Source: Streptomyces sp. ISL-87
Lineage (GTDB): Bacteria; Actinomycetota; Actinomycetes; Streptomycetales; Streptomycetaceae
Direction: 5' to 3'
Assembly (NCBI RefSeq): GCF_018614095.1
Contig: NZ_JAGGOY010000109.1
Coordinates: 1-39,406, forward strand
DNA length: 39,406 bases
Shown here: positions 29,173-36,741 of the stretch, in pieces
Numbering within the stretch: the stretch's first letter is position 1
How the letters are laid out: each line of letters opens with the position of its first letter
Program-made: the position numbers and the translations under genes
Notes under the pieces: model-generated
Database searches by the model: none
What the model saw: the letters and a program-made list of their open reading frames with translations, nothing else
What the model was told of the DNA's origin: nothing

Positions 29173-31383
29173 CTAGCGCGGGTAGGGGGTGAAGTCGACG
29201 TCGAAGTCGAGGGGGAAGCTGCGCGGCTTGGTACCGGTGGCCCGGGCGTAGGCGTTGGCGATCGCCCCCACGGCGGCCGGTACTCCGAGCTCGCCCGCGC
29301 CGCCCGGCTCGGCGGCGGTGGCCGGCAGCACGAAGACCCGTACGTCACGAGGGGTGTCGCGCTGCCGCGCCCAGTGGAACTGGCTGTAACTGCCTTCCAG
29401 CGGCAGCCCCTTGTCCAGGTGCAGACCGGCCTTCAGGGTGGTGGAGATGGCGTCGGTGAGGCCGCCGATCATCTGGGCCTCAAGTCCGCGCGGGTTGACG
29501 GGCAGGCCGACGTCGACGGCGATGACCGCCTTGGTGACGCGGATGTGCTCCGGGTCGCGGGTGTCGATCTCGACCAGGCAGGCGGTGCGGGACTTGTACT
29601 CCTCGTGGAAGGCGATGCCCTGCGCGCAGCCCGTCGGCATGGGGCGCCCCCAATTCCCCTCCGTGGCCGCCTTGTCGAGCACGGCGCGCTGGGCGTCGGT
29701 CTTCAGGAAGGTACGCCGGAACCGGTAGGGGTCCCGGCCCGTGCGCTCGGCCAGCTCGTCGACCATGATCTCCTCGGCGCCCCGGGTGTTGGCGGAGTAG
29801 ACCGAGCGCCAGGACCCGGTGGGGATGCCGGTCGGCACCTCGGTGAGCGCCTGGGTGGTGAGCCCGAAGTGGTACGGGGACTTGACGGTGGTGAGGAACA
29901 GGGTCTGGGCCAGTGTGGCGTTGCCGATGCCGAGCGGGAGGCTCGCGGCGGTGGCGGTGATGATCTCGCCGAGCCCGTGCCGGAAGTCGGTCTCGGCGGC
30001 GGCGACCCGGTGTTCGAAGCTGAGCACCTCGCCGAGCAGGTGGGTGGCCCGGATCTTGTGGTGGGTGGCGGGGCGCATCCGGCCGTGCCGGGTGTCGTCG
30101 ATCCGGGTCCACATCAGCCGGACCGGGCGACGGCAGGCCTTGGAGACCCGGGCGGCCTCCAGCGCGGCGTCGAAGAAGAGCCGCCGGCCGAAGGAACCGC
30201 CGGCTTGCACCACATGGACGGTGACCTTGCCGAGCGGCAGGCCGAGCTCGGCGGCGATGGTCTCCCGGGCCACGATCGGGGACTTGAGCCCGGACCAGAT
30301 CTCGGCGCCGTCGTCCCGTACGTCGGCCACGGCGGAGTTGGTCTCCATCGGGGCGTGGCTGACGAAGGCGAAGTCGAACTCGGCGTCCACGTACGGGGTG
30401 AGCAGCGGCGGCACCAGCAGCGTCGGGGTGGCGGCGCGCAGCTTGGTGCGGATCTGCGCGTCGGACAGCTGGTCGGCGGGGCCGGGGCCCCAGCTGACCT
30501 GGAGGGCGGCCTTGGCGTCGAGGGCCTGTCCGAAGGTCTCGGCGACGACGGCGACGCCGGTCGGGATGGTCACCACGTGCAGGACACCGGGCATGGCCTG
30601 GACGGCGGCCAGGTTGTCGACGCCACGGACGCTGCCGCCGAGGCTGGGCGGGCGGCGCACCACGCAGGGCTTGGCGCCGGGCACGTCGAGGTCGAGGGTG
30701 TACCGCTGGGCGCCGGTGACCATCGCGCGGGCGTCGATCCGGCCGGTCGGCTTCCCGACCAGGGCGTGCTTCGCGGCCGGTTTCGGGGTGGCGCCGAGGA
30801 CGACCAGCCCGGGGTCCGCTGCTGCGGCGGCGAGGGCGCCGTAGTCGGCGGTCCGGCCGTCGGGGGCGCGGACCGCGCCGTTCGCGGTGGTCAGCGAGCC
30901 CGCGGGCAGGTCCCAGCGGCGGGCCGCGGCCGCGACCAGGCGGGCCCGGGCGGTGGCGGCGGTCTGCCGGACGGGACCGTATAGCGAGCGGATGGAGTTG
31001 GAGGAGCCGGTGAGCTGGTTGAAGAGCAGCTCGGGCCGTGCGTCGTCCAGTTCCACGCGGACGGCGGCCAGCGCTGCGTCGAGTTCCTCCGCGACGAGCA
31101 TGGCGACGGCGGTGGTGAGGCCTTGGCCCACCTCCTCGCGCGGCAGCCGGAAGCGGATGGTGCCGTCGGCCTCCACGGCGAGCGCGAGCAGGGCCGAGGT
31201 GGGCGCGCCGGCCAGGATGAACAGGTCTCCGAGGTCCACGAGGTCGGCGATGGCGGGCAGGGTCGGCACCACGGCGTGCGCGGGCTGCGGGGCCAGGACG
31301 TCGGCTCCGGCGCGGGTGACGAGGGCGAGGGTCGGCGCCGCGACGAGGTAGGTGAGGAAGGATCGGCGGCTCTGCCCGGTCAT
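29173..31383 (-). CDS. Molybdopterin-binding large subunit (IorB-type), Tat-exported
   Basis: A 736-residue molybdenum hydroxylase subunit. The N-terminus carries RRSFLTYLVAAPTLALVT, a twin-arginine signal. The molybdopterin-binding repeats include REEVGQGLTTAVAMLVAEEL, GSSNSIRSLYGPVRQ and QAGGSFGRRLF, and the C-terminal GGAGELGVPAAVGAIANAYA holds the active-site region with the GELG glutamate that is catalytic in this family. It would oxidise N-heterocycles or aldehydes outside the cytoplasm. It is the first gene of the two-gene operon, upstream of the Fe-S subunit. Confidence 0.93.
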   Translation of the reverse strand: MTGQSRRSFLTYLVAAPTLALVTRAGADVLAPQPAHAVVPTLPAIADLVDLGDLFILAGAPTSALLALAVEADGTIRFRLPREEVGQGLTTAVAMLVAEELDAALAAVRVELDDARPELLFNQLTGSSNSIRSLYGPVRQTAATARARLVAAAARRWDLPAGSLTTANGAVRAPDGRTADYGALAAAAADPGLVVLGATPKPAAKHALVGKPTGRIDARAMVTGAQRYTLDLDVPGAKPCVVRRPPSLGGSVRGVDNLAAVQAMPGVLHVVTIPTGVAVVAETFGQALDAKAALQVSWGPGPADQLSDAQIRTKLRAATPTLLVPPLLTPYVDAEFDFAFVSHAPMETNSAVADVRDDGAEIWSGLKSPIVARETIAAELGLPLGKVTVHVVQAGGSFGRRLFFDAALEAARVSKACRRPVRLMWTRIDDTRHGRMRPATHHKIRATHLLGEVLSFEHRVAAAETDFRHGLGEIITATAASLPLGIGNATLAQTLFLTTVKSPYHFGLTTQALTEVPTGIPTGSWRSVYSANTRGAEEIMVDELAERTGRDPYRFRRTFLKTDAQRAVLDKAATEGNWGRPMPTGCAQGIAFHEEYKSRTACLVEIDTRDPEHIRVTKAVIAVDVGLPVNPRGLEAQMIGGLTDAISTTLKAGLHLDKGLPLEGSYSQFHWARQRDTPRDVRVFVLPATAAEPGGAGELGVPAAVGAIANAYARATGTKPRSFPLDFDVDFTPYPR

Positions 31384-31696
31384 AGTGTCGTCCCACCCTT
31401 GCGCGGGTCCCTACACGCGGACCTCCCCGGCTCATTACCGACACGTAGGGTAGCGATCACGGGCCAGGAGTGGGAAGCAGTGGGACTCGGACCCGTTTGG
31501 TTGCCCCTGCTTGACGGGGTCCTTCGTTCGGGGGGCACCCCGGTAGGGGGTGTTGATCGACCTCGGGACGACCGAGGCGGTTCACACATTTCGCCCATAC
31601 GATCGACACCCATCGCCCGGACAGCGGATTTCCGGCCACGGGCGGAGGATGAAAGGAGACGCAGTCCCCCGGTACACAGCGAGGAGGTGTGCGGCG
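31384..31696. other. Intergenic region with two inverted repeats
   Basis: A 313-nt spacer between the divergent hydroxylase operon and the SCO4226-like gene. It contains TAGGGT at 31447-31452 and two tandem 6-N5-6 inverted repeats at 31536-31577. The ribosome binding site GGAGG of the SCO4226-like gene lies at 31683-31687. Confidence 0.5.
31536..31577. promoter_or_regulatory. Two neighbouring 6-N5-6 inverted repeats
   Basis: CACCCC (31536-31541) pairs with GGGGTG (31547-31552), and CCTCGG (31561-31566) with CCGAGG (31572-31577). Each has a 5-nt spacer; their centres are 25 bp apart. They could be operator half-sites upstream of the small metal-binding protein gene or RNA hairpins. Confidence 0.4.
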
Positions 31697-31945
31697 GTGA
31701 CGAAGTACATGGACGTCCACCACGGCATGGAGGGCATCACGGCAGACCAGTTGCTGGCCGCCCACAAGGCGGACCTGGCGATCGAGGCCGACGAGAAGGT
31801 GCACTTCGAACGCGCCTGGGCCGACCCGGACTCGGGAACCGTGTACTGCCTGTCCGAGGCACCCTCGGCAGAGGCGGTCCGCAGGATCCACGAGCGCACG
31901 GGTCACCCGGCCAGCGAGATCCACGCCGTGCCGCTCACGGTCTAG
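31697..31945 (+). CDS. SCO4226-like small nickel-binding protein (DUF4242)
   Basis: An 82-residue protein starting at GTG with GGAGG 9 nt upstream. KYMDVHHGMEGITADQLLAAHKADLAIEADEKVHFERAWADPDSGTVYCLSEAPSAEAVRRIHERTGHPASEIHAV matches, by memory, the DUF4242 ferredoxin-like family whose Streptomyces coelicolor member SCO4226 was described as binding nickel; the two His after DV and the single Cys are candidate ligands. No membrane segment. The role in nickel homeostasis is only by family analogy. Confidence 0.82.
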   Translation: MTKYMDVHHGMEGITADQLLAAHKADLAIEADEKVHFERAWADPDSGTVYCLSEAPSAEAVRRIHERTGHPASEIHAVPLTV

Positions 31946-31985
31946 CAACAGGACGGCTGACTGGAAACATTCGCACAGGCGCGGC

Positions 31986-32001
31986 CGGGCCGGAAGGCCC
32001 G
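31986..32001 (+). terminator. Short hairpin after the SCO4226-like gene
   Basis: CGGGCC and GGCCCG pair around GGAA, 40 nt after the stop. The stem is only 6 bp, so terminator function is uncertain. Confidence 0.3.
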
Positions 32002-32129
32002 AGGCATATGCCGGAAGCAAGGACGTTGCGGAAGTTGCCAAACGCCTTACAGGCCGTCGCAGGCTGTGCCACAGTCGTTACCGGTCCTTCCTTCAGACTT
32101 GGCCGCGCCGCGCCTGTATCGGAGTTCTC

Positions 32130-33554
32130 ATGCCGTCCCACACGTTCGCGGACCGTCCCGCTCAGCCGCCCGAGCCGGGGTCGGTGGACGCGCTGATCTC
32201 ACAGACCCGCCGACTCCGGGGAGACGTGGACGCGGTGCGCCGCGACTCCGTCGTGGACGACGACGACGCCCAGGGCCGCTGGCAGCGCGCTCTGTGCGAC
32301 CTCGCCGTGCACCACCTCGACGACCTCGGCGAGCACCTCGGCCAGCTCAAGGAAGGCCTGCCGCCCGCTCCCGCACTCATCGAACTCCCGCACGCGGCGC
32401 CCGAGACCGTGCCCGAGGACCGGCGGACCCGTGTCGGCAGCGCCGAGTGGAACCTGCTGACCGATGAGGTCACCTGGTCCGACGAGCTCTTCCAGATCTT
32501 CGGCCGGTCCCCCGAGGCGGGCGCGCTGCCGCTGGACGAGTTGGGCTCCACCCTCTTCTCGGAGGACCAGCCGCTGCTGACGGCGATGGTCACCGCCTGC
32601 CTGGTGGACGGCAAACCGCTGGACGGCGAGTTCCGCATCGTCCGGGCCGACGGCCGGGTCCGGACCCTGCACATGAGGGGCGAGCCGGTACTCGACTCCG
32701 ACGGATGCACGGCCTCGATGTGGGCCGTGCTGCGGGATGTGAGCGAGCTGCGCCGGAGCCAGCGGGCGGTGCGCGAGTCACGTGACTCGCTCCAGCGCCG
32801 GCGGGAGATCGCGCAGACCGAGCGCCGGCTGGCGGTCGAGCTGCAGGAAGCCGTGCTCCCCCCGTGGCGCGGCTCCCTGCGGTTCCCGCACAACAGCACC
32901 GGCGAGCTGGACGTGGCGGCGCAGTACCTGCCCTCCGCGACCAGCGCGCTGATCGGCGGCGACTGGTACGACGCGCTCGAACTCCCCGGCAACTGCTCGA
33001 TGCTGACGGTCGGTGACCTGACCGGGCACGGAGTGACCGCCACCTCCGGGATGGCGATGATGCTCGGCGCCCTGCGCGGGATGGCCATGGCCGGGATCGA
33101 GCCGGGCCCGCTGATGGGCTGGCTCAACCAGCTGCTGGAGACCTCCGTACAGCCGGCCCTCGGCTCTGCGGTTTGCTGCCGCTACGATCCCGCGCGCCGC
33201 CTGCTGTCCTGGGCGCAGGCCGGACACCCGGCGCCGCTGCTGTTCCGCCGCGGCCAGGGCCGCTCGCTGCAACCGCCCGAGGGCGTGCTGCTGGGAGCGA
33301 CCTCCGGGGCGGCGTACGGTCAGGCCGAGGAGCGGCTGGAGGCAGGCGACGTACTCGTCCTGCACACGGACGGGCTGACACCGCGCAGCATCGAGTTCAG
33401 TCAGGCCGACGGGACTGAGCGGCTGCTGGCGCTCGCGCCGCGGTTCTCGGCGGCGCGGTCGGCGCAGGACTGCGTGCGGATGGTGACCGAGGAGTTCGGC
33501 GAGAGCGAGCGCGAGGACGACGCCTGCGTGCTGGTGGCGCGGATCGGCGGGTAG
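32130..33554 (+). CDS. PAS-domain SpoIIE-type (PPM) phosphatase
   Basis: A 474-residue protein. Residues 15-75 are helical, 100-208 form a PAS domain (VGSAEWNLLTDEVTWSDELFQIFG), 210-245 a coiled-coil-like linker and 255-474 the PPM phosphatase. Metal-binding residues appear in GGDWYDAL (276-283), VGDLTGHGV (294-302), HTDGLTP and EDDACVLVA. In Streptomyces such proteins dephosphorylate anti-anti-sigma factors in partner-switching systems. ATG preceded by GGAG at 32117. No anti-sigma partner is adjacent, so its substrate is elsewhere. Confidence 0.92.
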   Translation: MPSHTFADRPAQPPEPGSVDALISQTRRLRGDVDAVRRDSVVDDDDAQGRWQRALCDLAVHHLDDLGEHLGQLKEGLPPAPALIELPHAAPETVPEDRRTRVGSAEWNLLTDEVTWSDELFQIFGRSPEAGALPLDELGSTLFSEDQPLLTAMVTACLVDGKPLDGEFRIVRADGRVRTLHMRGEPVLDSDGCTASMWAVLRDVSELRRSQRAVRESRDSLQRRREIAQTERRLAVELQEAVLPPWRGSLRFPHNSTGELDVAAQYLPSATSALIGGDWYDALELPGNCSMLTVGDLTGHGVTATSGMAMMLGALRGMAMAGIEPGPLMGWLNQLLETSVQPALGSAVCCRYDPARRLLSWAQAGHPAPLLFRRGQGRSLQPPEGVLLGATSGAAYGQAEERLEAGDVLVLHTDGLTPRSIEFSQADGTERLLALAPRFSAARSAQDCVRMVTEEFGESEREDDACVLVARIGG

Positions 33555-33587
33555 CGGCCCGCGGGCTGCACCGGTTCAGGACTTCAG

Positions 33588-33609
33588 GGCCGCGCCGCGA
33601 GGCGCGGCC
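33588..33609 (+). terminator. Terminator of the phosphatase gene
   Basis: GGCCGCGCC and GGCGCGGCC form a perfect 9-bp stem with a GCGA loop, followed by TTGCTCGTCT. It lies 34 nt after the stop. Confidence 0.75.
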
Positions 33610-33711
33610 TTGCTCGTCTCCGTGCGGGGGCGGATGCGGACCCGGGTGCACATACAAGAACATGTGCGGGAACAGGTGCGGTTGCCGACCCGGGGCGTGA
33701 GGTCATGACGC

Positions 33712-35193
33712 CTAGACGCTGCGCGACACCGGGCTGTTCGGCAGGGCCAGTTTGATCTCCTCGCGCAGGTCCTCGATGCGCGCGTAGCCGGAGTACTGGC
33801 CGGTGAGCCGGTACATCTCGCGCAGCCGGTCCCACGTCCGGTGCGAGGAGGTCTCGTTCATCGAGACCAGTGCCAGGCGGGCGTAACGGTCGGCCTGTTC
33901 CGGGTCGTCGGCGATGAAGCAGGCCGAGGCCATGGAGATGTAGTCGAAGATCTGCGAGCGCTGGTGGCCTTGGGAGCGCAGCCGCAGGGCCTCCCTGGCG
34001 TGCCGCTGGGCCACCGGCGCGGCCGACGGGTCGTGGTCGGCGAGGGTACGGAAGGCCAGAGCCTGCATGCCGTGCAGATCGGCCTCGTCGAAGTTCTGCA
34101 TCCAACTCGGCGGCGGTACATCGCCCTTGTCGGACACGAACAGATCCTCGGCCTCGCCCAGGGTGCGGCGCATGGCCTGGCCCTTGCCCATGGCGGCCTG
34201 TGCCCAGGCCTCGATGGTGTGCAGCATGGCGCGGGTGCGCGGCAGGGTCTCCTCGCCCGAGCCGGACTGCGCCAGCTTCATGAGGTCGAGGGCCTCGTTG
34301 GGCTTGCCCAGGTGGACCATTTGACGGGCGGCCCGGGACAACGCCTCGCCGGCGCGCGGCCGGTCGCCGCCCTCGCGGGCGGCGTGCGCGGCGATGACGA
34401 AGTACTTCTGCGCGGTGGGTTCGAGGCCGACGTCGTGCGACATCCAGCCCGCCAGCACCGCCAGGTTGGCCGCCACCCCCCACAGCCTTCGCTGGAGGTG
34501 GTCGGGGTGGTGGTACGCGAGCATGCCGCCGACCTCGTTGAGCTGGCCCACGACGGCCTTGCGCTGGAGGCCGCCTCCTCTGGAGGCGTCCCAGGCCCGG
34601 AACACCTCGACCGAGCGCTCCAGCGCCTCGATCTCCTGGGAACCGATGGGGGCGGCCTCGTAGCGGTCGTAGCCCGCCTGGTCGGCCTGGAAGGTGTCGC
34701 CGAAGGCCGGCGCGGCCTTGGCGGGGGCAGGGTCGGTGTGCAGCCAGTCGTACATGGCGTTGCTGAGGGCTGAGCCGGCGGTGAGCGCGGCTCCCGCGCC
34801 CATCAGACCGCGACGGTTGAGCATGAGGTCCATTCCCGTGAATTCGGTGAGGACCGCGGCTGTGCGTTCGGGCGCCCAGGGCATTCCGTCGGGGTTCTCC
34901 TTCGCCCCGTCCGGCTGCCGTCTTGAGGTGCGCCGCTGCCGTACGAACCCGAGGTCCTCGATGGTCACGACACGACCGAGCCGCTCGGTGAACAGTGCTG
35001 CCAGTACCGTGGGAACCGGTTCGCGCGGGGTCTCCCCCATGTCGATCCAGCGCCGCACCCGCGAGGTGTCGGTGGCCAGTTGGTGGTGGCCCATGGCGGC
35101 CGCCTGCCGGTTGACCATCCTCGCCAGCTCGCCCTTCGACCAGCCGGCCAGGCCGAACAGGTCGTTCAGACGGGTGTTTGGCCCTTTGCTCAC
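33712..35193 (-). CDS. NsdA-family TPR regulator (paralogue)
   Basis: A 493-residue protein starting at GTG. The first 90 residues contain LFGLAGWSKGELARMVNRQA, STDTSRVRRWIDMGE-like spacing and TIEDLGF, which matches the start of NsdA, a negative regulator of differentiation and antibiotic production in Streptomyces. Later segments, such as LMLNRRGLMGAGAAL, GGGLQRKAVVGQLNEVGGM, AGWMSHDVGLEPTAQKYFV and RQMVHLGKPNEALDLMKLAQ, are also family-typical, and TPR-like helices fill residues 190-470. It is a paralogue by eye; whether it is the orthologue of S. coelicolor NsdA is undecided. A phased 10-bp repeat lies upstream (35255-35284). Confidence 0.85.
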   Translation of the reverse strand: MSKGPNTRLNDLFGLAGWSKGELARMVNRQAAAMGHHQLATDTSRVRRWIDMGETPREPVPTVLAALFTERLGRVVTIEDLGFVRQRRTSRRQPDGAKENPDGMPWAPERTAAVLTEFTGMDLMLNRRGLMGAGAALTAGSALSNAMYDWLHTDPAPAKAAPAFGDTFQADQAGYDRYEAAPIGSQEIEALERSVEVFRAWDASRGGGLQRKAVVGQLNEVGGMLAYHHPDHLQRRLWGVAANLAVLAGWMSHDVGLEPTAQKYFVIAAHAAREGGDRPRAGEALSRAARQMVHLGKPNEALDLMKLAQSGSGEETLPRTRAMLHTIEAWAQAAMGKGQAMRRTLGEAEDLFVSDKGDVPPPSWMQNFDEADLHGMQALAFRTLADHDPSAAPVAQRHAREALRLRSQGHQRSQIFDYISMASACFIADDPEQADRYARLALVSMNETSSHRTWDRLREMYRLTGQYSGYARIEDLREEIKLALPNSPVSRSV

Positions 35194-35254
35194 GTCAAGC
35201 CCCCAGGTTCTCGGCTGAGTTGACAGTAACCCCCCGTCAGATGCCGAGCGACTA

Positions 35255-35284
35255 TTCGCCAGGGTTCGCCAGGGTCCGCCAGAT
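35255..35284. repeat. Three helically phased 10-bp repeats
   Basis: TTCGCCAGGG occurs twice in tandem (35255-35264, 35265-35274) followed by TCCGCCAGAT. A 10-bp period places each unit on the same face of the helix, as in sites where proteins bind side by side. It lies in the 232-nt gap between the divergent NsdA-like and kinase-fold genes, 62 nt from the NsdA-like start. Confidence 0.65.
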
Positions 35285-35425
35285 GGTGTGCCACCCACGG
35301 CCCGGTGTCAGGTAGGAATGCGCCTCCCCGACCCGGTTCACCGGCGGAACTCCCCAGGGTGAAGCACGGGATCCGGCGGGGCGGCGTACGCAACTCGTCG
35401 GCGCACGAAGGGAACCGTAACCGCC

Positions 35426-36550
35426 ATGTACGCAGCAACGTCCTCCGTGTCCGCCCCGGTTCGGCCGCACCGCACGATCCAGGCGGGCGGCGGCCCCTAC
35501 CTCGATCCCGGCCGCCAGGCGGCCCCGGCACAGGGCGCCGTACGGGCGCGGCGGATGCCGGCCGCGGGGTCGCAGCCGCTCAGCGGAAGAATCGACCTCT
35601 CGGGACCGCAGGGCGCGCAACTGCGCACCGCGCTCGCCTCGGTGCAGCGGATCTGTCCGGAGTTCGCACCCGTACAGGTGCTGCGGCGCAGCGGCCGGTC
35701 GGTCCTGCTGGTGGGGACCACAGGGCGGATGACCGCCGTCGCGAAGGTTTTACTGGATCACTCGCCCGAGTGGCGTGAGCGGTACCGCCACGAAATAGCT
35801 GCGTACCGGACGTTCGTCCGTCATCGTCCACCGGTGCGGGTGCCGCGGCTGATCGCCGCCGACCCCGAGAACTGCACCCTGGTGGTCGAGCGGATGGCGG
35901 GCCGGGTCGCAGCCCTTCAGCGGCACCCTGTGGAGGCCCCGCCGCGTCCGGACGTACGGGCCGCCCTGGGCGCGGTGTGCCGGGTGAACCAGTGGCGTCC
36001 GCCGGGTGACCTGTTCGGGCACCCGATGGACTACGCCCGGCGGATCACCCGCGACCACCAGCTCGGGCTGCTCACCGACCGGGATTTCGGTGACCTGCAG
36101 AAGCTGCTGCACGGCCTGAAGCTGGCCGGCACGCCGTGGCAGTTCAACCACGGTGACGCCCTGCTGTCGAACCTGCTGCTGTCCCCGGCGGGGCCGGTGC
36201 TGCTCGACTGGGAGCACGCGGGCTGGTACCTGCCGGGCTATGACCTGGCCACGCTGTGGACGGTGCTGGGCGACGCCCCGGCCGCCCGCAGCCAGATCAG
36301 CCGCCTCGCGCAGTCGGCCGGACCGGCGGCACGGGACGCCTTCCTGGTGAACCTGATGCTGGTCCTGACCCGCGAGATCCGGATGTCCGAGACGGCGGTC
36401 CAGCGCTCGATGCTGGCGACCGCCCCGGCCCAGCCGTTGCCGACGGGGGCCCTGTCCTCCGGGGAGGAGCAGCGGCTGCTGCTGCGCCGCCTGCACGACG
36501 ACTGCGGGATGGCCCGTAGGGCGGTCCGCGCGGCGGTGGGTACGCGCTGA
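35426..36550 (+). CDS. Aminoglycoside-phosphotransferase-fold protein with a TTA codon
   Basis: A 374-residue protein. An N-terminal unstructured stretch (1-55) precedes the APH/choline-kinase core: a strand with the predicted ATP-binding Lys at VAKVLL (105-110), HGDALLSNLLL (242-252, with catalytic Asp244 and Asn249) and LLDWEHAG (259-266, metal-binding Asp261). Leu109, right after the Lys motif, is a TTA codon (35750-35752), linking it to bldA. Divergent from the NsdA-like gene, with which it may be functionally tied. Substrate unknown; an antibiotic-resistance role is not indicated by the sequence. Confidence 0.85.
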   Translation: MYAATSSVSAPVRPHRTIQAGGGPYLDPGRQAAPAQGAVRARRMPAAGSQPLSGRIDLSGPQGAQLRTALASVQRICPEFAPVQVLRRSGRSVLLVGTTGRMTAVAKVLLDHSPEWRERYRHEIAAYRTFVRHRPPVRVPRLIAADPENCTLVVERMAGRVAALQRHPVEAPPRPDVRAALGAVCRVNQWRPPGDLFGHPMDYARRITRDHQLGLLTDRDFGDLQKLLHGLKLAGTPWQFNHGDALLSNLLLSPAGPVLLDWEHAGWYLPGYDLATLWTVLGDAPAARSQISRLAQSAGPAARDAFLVNLMLVLTREIRMSETAVQRSMLATAPAQPLPTGALSSGEEQRLLLRRLHDDCGMARRAVRAAVGTR

Positions 36551-36570
36551 CACCGCACAGCGCGACGGCT

Positions 36571-36602
36571 GAAGTCCCGTGACCTCCGGGTCGCGGGACT
36601 TC
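36571..36602 (+). terminator. Terminator of the kinase-fold gene
   Basis: GAAGTCCCGTGACC and GGTCGCGGGACTTC form a 14-bp stem with one mismatch and a TCCG loop, followed by TTTCGTT. It lies 21 nt after the stop. Confidence 0.85.
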
Positions 36603-36741
36603 TTTCGTTGGATACCGCTCCGGGTGGAGGCGGCGGCGCCGGATGCCTTGACATCACATGATCCCCCGAACACCTTTCCTGACTCAGCATCAGGAGTGCT
36701 GGAGCCATCCCCCATCCTCTCCACGCCGCCGGAGCCCGCCC

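Noticed and set aside
28645..30984. 779-residue frame on the plus strand
   Set aside because: Antisense to the molybdenum hydroxylase operon, with no recognisable motif; the iron-sulfur and molybdopterin motifs fix the real strand.
35426..36550. Aminoglycoside resistance gene
   Set aside because: The HGD-N and DWE motifs show only the kinase fold. Nothing in the sequence supports an antibiotic substrate, and the neighbours are regulatory.
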